Source: CAZZCN01 sp964652975 (GTDB lineage Bacteria > Bacillota > Clostridia > Saccharofermentanales > UBA5734). From it: 6,843 nucleotides of DNA. Location: assembly GCA_964652975.1 (NCBI GenBank), contig CAZZCN010000121.1, positions 1-6,843 of the forward strand, given 5' to 3'. The notes beneath the pieces are model-generated. The model was given only the letters and a program-made list of their open reading frames with translations, was not told the DNA's origin and ran no database searches. Positions 1-6,664 of this stretch are shown here, in pieces (within the stretch, counting starts at the first letter, position 1; each line of letters opens with the position of its first letter). The position numbers and the translations under genes were made by a program.

Positions 1-1
1 A

Positions 2-154
2 GATAGAAATCTTTTAGAAATGAAAACAAAATACCATGAGGGTGTAATAATGGCAGGAACAGTTTTGGCGACAGTTTTTTTGCCTGCAATGTATCTGTTT
101 TTGCAAAGAAAGTTTGTAGAAGGAATTGAAACAAGCGGGATAACCGGCGAATAA
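2..154 (+). CDS. Carbohydrate ABC transporter permease, MalG/LplC type (C-terminal end only)
   Basis: This is the last 50 codons of a gene whose start lies before the window; it ends in TAA at 152-154. The readable peptide has KYHEGVIMAGTVLATVFLPA followed by a last hydrophobic segment, then QRKFVEGIETSGITGE. The final transmembrane helix followed by a Q-(R/K)-x-F-V-x-G-(I/L) tail is the typical end of the second inner-membrane permease of CUT1 sugar importers (MalG, LplC, YtcP relatives). Such a protein pairs with a second permease, a cytoplasmic ATPase and a solute-binding lipoprotein; the likely binding protein is at 4758-6620. The next gene starts 22 bases downstream, so co-transcription is likely. 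The family call is fairly safe from the tail pattern. The substrate is unknown. Confidence 0.85.
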   Translation, partial: DRNLLEMKTKYHEGVIMAGTVLATVFLPAMYLFLQRKFVEGIETSGITGE

Positions 155-164
155 TATATTAATT

Positions 165-171
165 GAAGGAG
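165..171 (+). promoter_or_regulatory. Ribosome binding site for the 1083-residue gene
   Basis: GAAGGAG lies 5 bases before the ATG at 177, a strong Shine-Dalgarno match. It lies in the 22-base gap after the permease stop codon, which has no room for a separate promoter or terminator. Confidence 0.8.
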
Positions 172-176
172 TTATT

Positions 177-3100
177 ATGGGAATTTACAATTTAAGCAGT
201 GCTGGAATAGAAGAGATAAACGGTTTTAAAATCACCGATGAATGTCTATTGGCTGGCAACACAATTGATGACAGGGGGCAGAAAATCGAAAAACTGAACT
301 TTGTCAAAGAGTATGCAACAAGTAATTCAAAAACAACTGAACTCATATTCAAATTAAAATTCAAAAGTGATTTTATAGGGCAGCAGGCAGCTATTCGCTT
401 GGATTTTGCCAACGAGCATTTCACATTAGGTCTGGGTAGGTTATATTTATTGGAAAGTGAATATAATTCCTGTCTTTATAACAAAGAGGGGTCAGAAATC
501 AAAGCTGGCCTTCCAACCTTTAAACCGGATAATTTTTTCCTTTTTAAATTTGTAATTTCAGATAAATTATTTGAGATATATGCAGGTAATAATGAATTAA
601 ATTATAAGTGTTGTGCATATGTTCACAAGTCATTTACAGGGCTAGATGGGATTAAAGTTTCACTTGGTTACAAGGATACAAACCCTTACGACTATCACAA
701 AAAAATTAAAAGAGGGCTTGGCATAGATGGCATTGCCCGGTTTTATTCCATAACAGACAATCAAATCGATAATTATGAGAGCAGCATAGCGAAAGTATAT
801 TGCAGACTTACGGTTTCGGATACTGAGCCAATTGCAAAAAAAATCAAGTGTGCTCTTATTGGATATACATCTGTTGTATTAAGAGTTGCAAAAAAATATT
901 TAACTGATTCAAAAGTGGTGGAGCTTGATAATATATTTTCTGAAGGTATTGATTTTAGCAAGATTTCCCAAAATGACTGTATTATAACAGGAAAAACAAC
1001 CGATTGGCTTGATATCAGTGATATTTTTGCAATACCCAGAGTCCAACAGCTTCTTGCATTTTCACTTAATACAGAAGACAGGATGGATATTGACCATTCC
1101 AATGATAGAGGAAATATTAAAAAAGCCAGAATAAAAGTAGAGTTTGCAAATGCAAAATCCGACAACTCAATACTAAAGACCGTTGATGCACTTCTCGATG
1201 GAGAAGTACTAGGCTTGTTCGTTGATGGAGATCTAAGCGACATAAACTTATGGGAAACTCAAATCAGAACAATGAATGAATATTTGTCAGATATAGTTAG
1301 CAACTACAAGGCGATAGGTGCAGAGGAATTTGAAAAATCAAAAAGATTCAATATTAATGCTCACAAAAAAGTAACTTACTTTTGCAATCCTTTTGATAAA
1401 AAATCAGATGAATTATTTAAAGAAATATTTGACCTTGCTGGCTCCAATTCCGAAATGGCAGCTTATTGGCCACCGGAAATGCCTGAGAATCCATGGTCAC
1501 AGGATTATGAGGAGCGGTTTGCAGATGAAATTGCAAGCCACATGGTTATGACACCTGATAATGAGAAGGGATTTTACGTTAAATTTGGTGATGAACCTCA
1601 TATAATATCACTTGCTGCCCTTAAAAAATCAGAGGAAGGACTTTTGCAATTTAAAGAATATGCGGAGGACTTATATGAAAAAAACTATAAAAATCAATTT
1701 GAACTACCTGCTAAAATCGAACCCATCTGGATAAATGAGGTACATACAACTGGTGACGCATTTCTGCATTTAGCTACAATATGGTTTTTACAGATATCAA
1801 CAGCAAAACAATACAAGGTTGCAAACAAATATATCCATGAATATCACAAAGGCAAAGAAGTTTGTGTAGGAACAGACGCATACCTGGCGGGGTTTAATGT
1901 TTCTCCGGATTATTATATAGAAGCAGAGTATGAGGCGTTTGACACACAATCACATCACTATGGATCCGGAGATACAGTCAGCCCAAGACAGGTTGGATCT
2001 GACCGATATCTGGCTGCAATGTTTGACTGTGCTGCGAGGTATGGCAATATACGAAGAGGCCTTCTTTGGTTTGTTTGTAGAATAGGAGCAGAAGAGGGTG
2101 TATTGCTTTCCGGCATGACAGCATTATTAAGACAAATAAATTTATTCCATTTATATGGATGTGGTCCAAGATGGACCGGAGCAGAATGGTTTGTTGATGA
2201 CAAATACAAAAAAGATTGTTTCATGGCGGTTCGTGAAATTTTCAAAATAGCATCGGAATTTGAAGATGATATCTTATCAGACAGACCATATAAGTCAAAA
2301 GCTGCAATCATTTTCAGTAGAAGTGCCTGTATATGGGCGGAAGCTCCTGATGATAAACTGGTCGGAATTTATGGTCATGAAGATGCTGTGGATGATATGA
2401 ATAAACGTCACGAATTATTAGAGAACGACCTTGCAGCTGTTGGGTTTGGACTTGAAAGAAAAATGATGTTCAATGTTTTAAGCAGAAACTGCTATTTGCC
2501 GGATATATTACCAGAGGAAAAAATTATTGATGAGTATTTAAATAACTATGAGGTGCTATATCTCACTGATACCCACTTATCCGTAGAAGCTCAAAATTCA
2601 CTTGCCAGGTGGGTTTATAATGGCGGACACCTGTTTATAGGTGTTTCTGCGGGTGAGCATGATGAACTTAATCGTTCTTCGAGTTTGTTAAATAAAATAA
2701 CCGGTATACATTCAAAAATAAATAAAGTAGATAAAAGTGCCAGGGCGGTTGTCAGGGGCATGGGTGGAGAGATCTGGACATCAGATATTAATTTTTCAGA
2801 AGAAGATGCAGTAATACTTGAAGTCTTAGAGAAAGTCAAGGCAGACAGTGGGTTTGAAATTAATGCATACGGAAAAACAGAGAGACTGAATTTTGAAAAC
2901 AGCGAAACTGACTATGATGTAATTGCATCTTTTGAAGATAACACTCCGGCAATAATAAAGGTGAATATCGGTAGCGGAAAAGTTTATAAGTCTGCCATAT
3001 GTTTAGGAGCATCATATGCAAATTCCGCAAACCCTGGATTTAATGAATTTATTGACGTGGACCTGTACCCCTATGATTCAGTAATAAGTGGAAGAACAGC

Positions 3101-3428
3101 CCATTATAAGCAGAATTTTGATCTTGACTTGACGAACCTTTTACTGATGCCGGCAACACAAAAAAATATTTATCGTAGCATCAAATGCTCAAAAGAAGGA
3201 TTGGATATCAACTATTTTGAAAACTATGAGAATGACAGCGCTATTATTCTAATTGCCAATTATTCTAAATCAGCAACTGATGGAGTCAAAATCGAAATAG
3301 AGATGTCCAAGCAATATAAAAATATCAAAATCAATTATAAAGATGATTTTAGATATGAATGGTGTGAAAACAAGCTGTGCATGGAAACCAGAATGAATTC
3401 AATACAAGTAATACACTTAACTAATTAA
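177..3428 (+). CDS. Large cytoplasmic glycosidase-like protein, GH42-like architecture with DEP motif
   Basis: The protein has 1083 residues and no signal peptide or membrane segment, so it is probably cytoplasmic. Residues about 30-195 are rich in beta-strand pattern and may be a concanavalin/LamG-like sandwich; 200-385 is unrecognised. Residues about 390-690 look like a TIM barrel: GFYVKFGDEP (465-474) resembles the end of strand 4 with a catalytic acid (E473), and LLWFVCRIGAEEG (629-641) could hold a nucleophile (E639 or E640). Their spacing of about 166 is close to that of the two catalytic glutamates in GH42 beta-galactosidases as I recall them. Residues about 705-945 (SKAAIIFSRSACIW; YEVLYLTDTHLSVEAQ; WVYNGGHLFIG) fit the Rossmann-like GH42 'trimerisation' domain. 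The end (about 985-1083, AIILIANYS) resembles the small C-terminal beta domain. Usual GH42 length is about 650-700, so the N-terminal 390 residues are extra. Seated between a sugar permease and a binding protein, it probably hydrolyses imported oligosaccharides. Substrate and exact family are unknown. Confidence 0.65.
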   Translation: MGIYNLSSAGIEEINGFKITDECLLAGNTIDDRGQKIEKLNFVKEYATSNSKTTELIFKLKFKSDFIGQQAAIRLDFANEHFTLGLGRLYLLESEYNSCLYNKEGSEIKAGLPTFKPDNFFLFKFVISDKLFEIYAGNNELNYKCCAYVHKSFTGLDGIKVSLGYKDTNPYDYHKKIKRGLGIDGIARFYSITDNQIDNYESSIAKVYCRLTVSDTEPIAKKIKCALIGYTSVVLRVAKKYLTDSKVVELDNIFSEGIDFSKISQNDCIITGKTTDWLDISDIFAIPRVQQLLAFSLNTEDRMDIDHSNDRGNIKKARIKVEFANAKSDNSILKTVDALLDGEVLGLFVDGDLSDINLWETQIRTMNEYLSDIVSNYKAIGAEEFEKSKRFNINAHKKVTYFCNPFDKKSDELFKEIFDLAGSNSEMAAYWPPEMPENPWSQDYEERFADEIASHMVMTPDNEKGFYVKFGDEPHIISLAALKKSEEGLLQFKEYAEDLYEKNYKNQFELPAKIEPIWINEVHTTGDAFLHLATIWFLQISTAKQYKVANKYIHEYHKGKEVCVGTDAYLAGFNVSPDYYIEAEYEAFDTQSHHYGSGDTVSPRQVGSDRYLAAMFDCAARYGNIRRGLLWFVCRIGAEEGVLLSGMTALLRQINLFHLYGCGPRWTGAEWFVDDKYKKDCFMAVREIFKIASEFEDDILSDRPYKSKAAIIFSRSACIWAEAPDDKLVGIYGHEDAVDDMNKRHELLENDLAAVGFGLERKMMFNVLSRNCYLPDILPEEKIIDEYLNNYEVLYLTDTHLSVEAQNSLARWVYNGGHLFIGVSAGEHDELNRSSSLLNKITGIHSKINKVDKSARAVVRGMGGEIWTSDINFSEEDAVILEVLEKVKADSGFEINAYGKTERLNFENSETDYDVIASFEDNTPAIIKVNIGSGKVYKSAICLGASYANSANPGFNEFIDVDLYPYDSVISGRTAHYKQNFDLDLTNLLLMPATQKNIYRSIKCSKEGLDINYFENYENDSAIILIANYSKSATDGVKIEIEMSKQYKNIKINYKDDFRYEWCENKLCMETRMNSIQVIHLTN

Positions 3429-3505
3429 CAGACAACCAGAATTTAGTGATAACAATAAATAGAAGTAAACAAAAATATATAGAAGACCAAGGAGGGAAAG
3501 TTAAA
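3429..3505 (+). other. 77-base intergenic gap, no terminator seen
   Basis: This is the longest non-coding stretch in the window. I see no GC-rich hairpin followed by a T run, and no convincing -35/-10 pair. It holds only the strong ribosome binding site of the next gene, so read-through from upstream is the simplest reading. Confidence 0.55.
3489..3496 (+). promoter_or_regulatory. Ribosome binding site that fixes the lipoprotein start at 3506
   Basis: AAGGAGGG lies 9 bases before the ATG at 3506. The open frame extends back to a GTG at 3446, but that codon has no Shine-Dalgarno upstream. Starting there would also place 20 polar residues before the signal peptide. The site therefore selects the internal ATG. 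Confidence 0.88.
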
Positions 3506-4747
3506 ATGGGAAATTCAAGAAAGATTGTTACAACGGGCATTTGTGCTTTAATGATTTTAACATTAGTTGCATGTAATAGTTCACAAAGCAACAGCAGCAA
3601 ATCATCGAGCAGTTTAAAGCCAGACAATAAGAATTCAAGCACTACGACATCATCATATGCCTCTTCTGCAAATGGCTCAAGTGATGTAATCTCGTATGTA
3701 GAGAGCACAATCATACATCAGGAGCCAGTCATAATAAAAAAACAAGAGACTGTTTGGGACAGGGTTGAGGTGCCTGCAAGTGGAAAAGTTACGGCGTATT
3801 TTGACAAACTGCTTGGATATTCATACGCGGGACAAATTCCTAAGAGTACGAAATATGGTATGGGATTCTATCACCTGTTTCCTGGCGGAAATTTCGGGAA
3901 ATATACAGATGCTGTAAATAAAGCATATGGAGAGTATGCAAAATCTGACCTGGTCAATACCTTCCTGGGTAATTTAGAAAACATGAACCAGCTTATGTTG
4001 ATGTTAAAGGATGCAAAACAATACAACAACCAAGTTTTTGGATTTGCACATACATTCTTCAGTGGCAATACTGATTCAGATGGTATAGACCGTAATTTCA
4101 AAACGCGTATGGATGCATATGTTAAAACAATTAAAGATGCAGGTTATTATGAACAATTCGCCGGGTTTTACTTTGATGAGCCAATAAATTCATGTACGGA
4201 AGCAGGAATGATCAAACTGTCAAAATACAATCATGATACCTATGGAAAGAAATTTTTCGTAATGCTCACCCCGCTTGAATTTGATGGGATTACTTCTCCA
4301 AGCAGTCCAAAGGATCCCAACCCGGCTTATTTTACATATATTACCGATACCGGTTTTTCAGACTACGGAAATATGCAGGACAGAATAGACGAGTATCAGG
4401 CTAAAGTCGACAGGATGCATAGTTATGTTGATGCATCAGGCTCTAACGCAAGAATCTGGCATGTTGGATGTACTGAAAGATTTGCATTAAAAATGAATGA
4501 AGACGATATAATTTATCACACAATGGTTATGATGGACTTCCTTTCAAGAGAGAAAAACCCAGGTGGATTTTTAGGCTATACATACTCTGGTGGCAGTGAA
4601 AGTGAAGCGCAGCAGGCATTGGTAAATATTCTTAATCCAGCCGGGGATTTTGCATATACACGCTTAAAAAGCCGACTTGACGTTATAGGCAGATATGTAG
4701 TACATGAAGGCATCGACAGATTCAAAAAAGAAAATAATATAAAGTGA
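3506..4747 (+). CDS. Surface lipoprotein with serine-rich tether and DEP-motif barrel, putative glycosidase
   Basis: The protein has 413 residues from the ATG chosen by its ribosome binding site. MGNSRK, a hydrophobic stretch and lipobox LVAC (lipidated C23) make a clear lipoprotein signal. Residues 24-60 are a low-complexity Ser/Asn/Thr/Lys tether. From about 95 on the pattern looks like an alpha/beta barrel: GMGFYHLFPGG (118-128), NQVFGFAHTFF (175-185), GFYFDEP (220-226), KKFFVMLTP (248-256), RIWHVGCTE (316-324) and GGFLGYTYSGG (353-363). E225 after a strand-4-like segment and E324 after a strand-7-like segment are about 100 residues apart, as for the acid/base and nucleophile of clan GH-A enzymes. 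The alternative is an Asp-Glu dyad (D224-E225), as in GH123-like substrate-assisted enzymes. I cannot name the family. It starts 77 bases after the large enzyme and ends 10 bases before the binding protein, so it probably acts on the same glycan outside the cell. It could instead be a non-catalytic glycan-binding barrel. Confidence 0.65.
   Translation: MGNSRKIVTTGICALMILTLVACNSSQSNSSKSSSSLKPDNKNSSTTTSSYASSANGSSDVISYVESTIIHQEPVIIKKQETVWDRVEVPASGKVTAYFDKLLGYSYAGQIPKSTKYGMGFYHLFPGGNFGKYTDAVNKAYGEYAKSDLVNTFLGNLENMNQLMLMLKDAKQYNNQVFGFAHTFFSGNTDSDGIDRNFKTRMDAYVKTIKDAGYYEQFAGFYFDEPINSCTEAGMIKLSKYNHDTYGKKFFVMLTPLEFDGITSPSSPKDPNPAYFTYITDTGFSDYGNMQDRIDEYQAKVDRMHSYVDASGSNARIWHVGCTERFALKMNEDDIIYHTMVMMDFLSREKNPGGFLGYTYSGGSESEAQQALVNILNPAGDFAYTRLKSRLDVIGRYVVHEGIDRFKKENNIK
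3575..3685 (+). other. Region encoding the Ser-rich surface tether
   Basis: This stretch encodes residues 24-60 of the DEP lipoprotein, made mostly of Ser, Asn, Thr and Lys with no hydrophobic core. It directly follows the lipidated cysteine. It is a typical flexible spacer that holds a lipoprotein's folded domain away from the membrane through the wall. Confidence 0.7.
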
Positions 4748-4750
4748 GGT
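4744..4750 (+). promoter_or_regulatory. Ribosome binding site overlapping the preceding stop codon
   Basis: GTGAGGT lies 7 bases before the ATG at 4758 and includes the TGA stop (4745-4747) of the DEP lipoprotein. The overlap suggests translational coupling and confirms that the two lipoprotein genes share a transcript. Confidence 0.65.
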
Positions 4751-4757
4751 AAGAGTT

Positions 4758-6620
4758 ATGAAAAATATTTCTAAAAGAACAATTTTGATTTTTATTGCAT
4801 TGGCAATACTAATTTCTTCAATTTCTTCATGTGCTAAAAAATCTGAAGAAAAGTCAGTTTATGAATTGACATGTCCAGAATGCGGCCAGGTAATTCAAAT
4901 AACCGAAGAGCAAACAAAACTAGATGAAATAATCTGCCCAAATTGTGGAGCTAAAATAAGCCTGGTTGATCAAGTGTTTTCTATTGCAACCAGCGAAACA
5001 AACAGCACTTCAAGTACTGTATCAACCCAAAGCAATAGTGTATCCAAGCAGTCTACAGTATCCGAAAAACCTAATCAAGGCAATGCTAATTTAGAGAATA
5101 ATGTTTATAAAACAGGATATCCAATTGTAAAAGACAAAATTGTACTGAAAGTATTTACGCATACCGGTGCCGGTTCCGGTAATTTCGATGATATGAAATT
5201 TACAAAAGATTATGAGAATAAAACGAATATAAAAATACAATGGCAGGTGGTCCCTTCAAGTCAGTTAATGGCTCAAACCGCTTTGCTGATGCAGTCTAAC
5301 AATTTGCCTGACATCGCTTCACCAGGAACAGCAATGATGGAAAATCTAATTGCACAATATGGAGACAAAGAAAAGGCGTTTTACAATATTGCACCGTTAA
5401 TTGATAAATGGGCGCCATATATTGCCAAAATCATGAAAAATGACCCGGCAGCCAAAAAGGTTGTAACACGACAAGATGGGTCTATATATGCCTTACCTGA
5501 AGTAGCACCACAATCTTATTCAACCAGCTGGATAATCAGAAAAAGCTGGCTCGAGGCCATTGGCAAGCCAATACCTAAAACAACAGCAGAGTTCAAAGAA
5601 GTCTTAAGACTCTTTAAAACCAGCGATCCGAATCATAATGGTGATATTAATGATGAAATCCCTCTTGCAGTGGCATATGAGCCTGCACTATTTAGATCTT
5701 GGGGGTTAAATGCATCATGGTTTTCAAGATTTACTGTTGATAAAAACGGAAAAGCAAGATATTCATATGCAACTCAAAATTTCAGCTATGCCGTTAAGTT
5801 CTGGAGAGAGTTATATTCAGAAGGACTGGTTGACCCGGCAACATTTAAAAACCTGGATGTTCCAAGTGCATTAAAGACTGGTAAAGTTGGCTGTGCAAGA
5901 TACAATTATCCATCAGATGCAATAAACGAGGCAGTAATTGCCGATTATATACCTATGCCCGAATTAAAGGGAGAATTTATGGGGGACTTTAATGGCCCGT
6001 ATTCTGATTTATATCCCGGATACAGCGGAAGCGGATTTTTCTTCTTTAAGTCAAGTAAAAATATAACGGCGGCATTAAGATGGGCAGATTTCTTCTATTC
6101 CGGTGAAGGTTATATGTATAAAAACTATGGCGGTGCAGCCGGTAAATATTATCAAAGTATTGGAACTAAATTTCATGTCCTTGAAAGTGTAATCAAGAAT
6201 GACTCTTCATTTACAAAACAAGGACCTAGATGGTCGTTATCCGGCATTACATATTTGCAGCCACAATATGCAATGCCGAGAAACGAAGCCGATATAACCA
6301 ATCTTGACAGAATAAATACGAAATTCCAAGATGCTGCCAGAATAGTGAGAGACAGTCAAAGACCGCCGGTTAAAAACATTATTGCATGGCTTCCTATGAA
6401 TCTTAAAGAAGGGCAAATAAAGGGTAGATATGAAGTTGACGGTAATGGTATCTGGGACAGTTTCAGATGGGCGGAAGCGGTAATAAAAGGACAGGCTTTA
6501 CCTGCAGGCGGCGTGAATGTAGCTGACGACTGGAATTCGTATATTGCTGAACTAAGAAGACTGGGTCTTTCTGAATATGAAGGTGCATACCAATCTGCCT
6601 ATGCTAGATATAGTAGATAG
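4758..6620 (+). CDS. ABC transporter solute-binding lipoprotein (LplA/AlgQ-like) with N-terminal zinc ribbon
   Basis: The protein has 620 residues. A basic, hydrophobic signal peptide ends in ISSC (lipidated C25). Next come CPECG (39-43) and CPNCG (60-64), a C-x2-C-x17-C-x2-C zinc-ribbon pattern, then a Ser/Thr/Gln/Asn-rich linker (about 75-115). The rest (about 125-620) is a family 1 extracellular binding protein: IVLKVFTHTG, a 'YENKTNIKIQWQVVPS' stretch, LLMQSNNLPDI (176-186), DGSIYALPEV (240-249), ELYSEGLVDP (351-360) and an ending like LplA proteins (WNSYIAELRRLGLSEYEGAY). The loop DPNHNGDINDE (290-300) matches the EF-hand-like calcium loop known in AlgQ-type proteins. Usual length is about 500-550; the ribbon and linker account for the excess. 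It should capture an oligosaccharide for the permease encoded upstream. The binding-protein call is firm. The zinc ribbon is seen as a motif only, and metal binding outside the cell is an inference. Confidence 0.93.
   Translation: MKNISKRTILIFIALAILISSISSCAKKSEEKSVYELTCPECGQVIQITEEQTKLDEIICPNCGAKISLVDQVFSIATSETNSTSSTVSTQSNSVSKQSTVSEKPNQGNANLENNVYKTGYPIVKDKIVLKVFTHTGAGSGNFDDMKFTKDYENKTNIKIQWQVVPSSQLMAQTALLMQSNNLPDIASPGTAMMENLIAQYGDKEKAFYNIAPLIDKWAPYIAKIMKNDPAAKKVVTRQDGSIYALPEVAPQSYSTSWIIRKSWLEAIGKPIPKTTAEFKEVLRLFKTSDPNHNGDINDEIPLAVAYEPALFRSWGLNASWFSRFTVDKNGKARYSYATQNFSYAVKFWRELYSEGLVDPATFKNLDVPSALKTGKVGCARYNYPSDAINEAVIADYIPMPELKGEFMGDFNGPYSDLYPGYSGSGFFFFKSSKNITAALRWADFFYSGEGYMYKNYGGAAGKYYQSIGTKFHVLESVIKNDSSFTKQGPRWSLSGITYLQPQYAMPRNEADITNLDRINTKFQDAARIVRDSQRPPVKNIIAWLPMNLKEGQIKGRYEVDGNGIWDSFRWAEAVIKGQALPAGGVNVADDWNSYIAELRRLGLSEYEGAYQSAYARYSR
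4872..4949 (+). other. Region encoding a four-cysteine zinc ribbon
   Basis: This encodes residues 39-64 of the binding protein, with C39/C42 and C60/C63 in two CPxCG knuckles 17 residues apart. This is the standard layout of small zinc ribbons that are normally cytoplasmic. Here it lies after the lipidated cysteine, so it should be outside the membrane. Confidence 0.75.
5625..5657 (+). other. Region encoding an EF-hand-like calcium loop in the binding protein
   Basis: This encodes residues 290-300, with D290, N292, N294, D296, N298 and E300 at alternating positions and a glycine at 295. AlgQ-type oligosaccharide-binding proteins have a structural calcium site in the equivalent DPNxNG...DEIP loop. 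A structural rather than a sugar-binding role is expected. Confidence 0.6.
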
Positions 6621-6649
6621 AATACTGATTTGTATGTTTAAAACAAAGT

Positions 6650-6655
6650 AAAGGA
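6650..6655 (+). promoter_or_regulatory. Ribosome binding site for the last, truncated gene
   Basis: AAAGGA lies 9 bases before the ATG at 6665. It supports that start, which is followed at once by a signal peptide. Confidence 0.65.
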
Positions 6656-6664
6656 TGGTGTGAA

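Noticed and set aside
773..1243. 156-codon open frame on the - strand
   Set aside because: It lies fully inside the 1083-residue gene, has Ser/Phe/Ile-rich antisense composition, and shows no recognisable domain.
1958..2311. 117-codon open frame on the - strand (and a shorter one within it)
   Set aside because: It is antisense to the barrel region of the large enzyme, whose motifs are coherent on the + strand; no ribosome binding site or domain was seen.
3446..3505. GTG-started 20-residue extension of the DEP lipoprotein
   Set aside because: No ribosome binding site precedes the GTG, the extra residues are polar and would bury the signal peptide, and a strong AAGGAGGG precedes the ATG at 3506.
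3429..3505. Possible internal promoter in the 77-base gap
   Set aside because: AT-rich hexamers are present, but no -35/-10 pair with proper spacing stands out from the background.
4812..4829. Tandem repeat ATTTCTTCA x2
   Set aside because: It encodes ISSISS of the signal peptide; two 9-base units in AT-rich DNA are too little to claim a variable repeat.
5163..5180. ACCGG...CCGGT inverted repeat with an 8-base loop
   Set aside because: The stem is only 5 bases, lies inside the binding-protein coding region where it encodes a Gly/Ser-rich turn, and has no T run; it is not a terminator.
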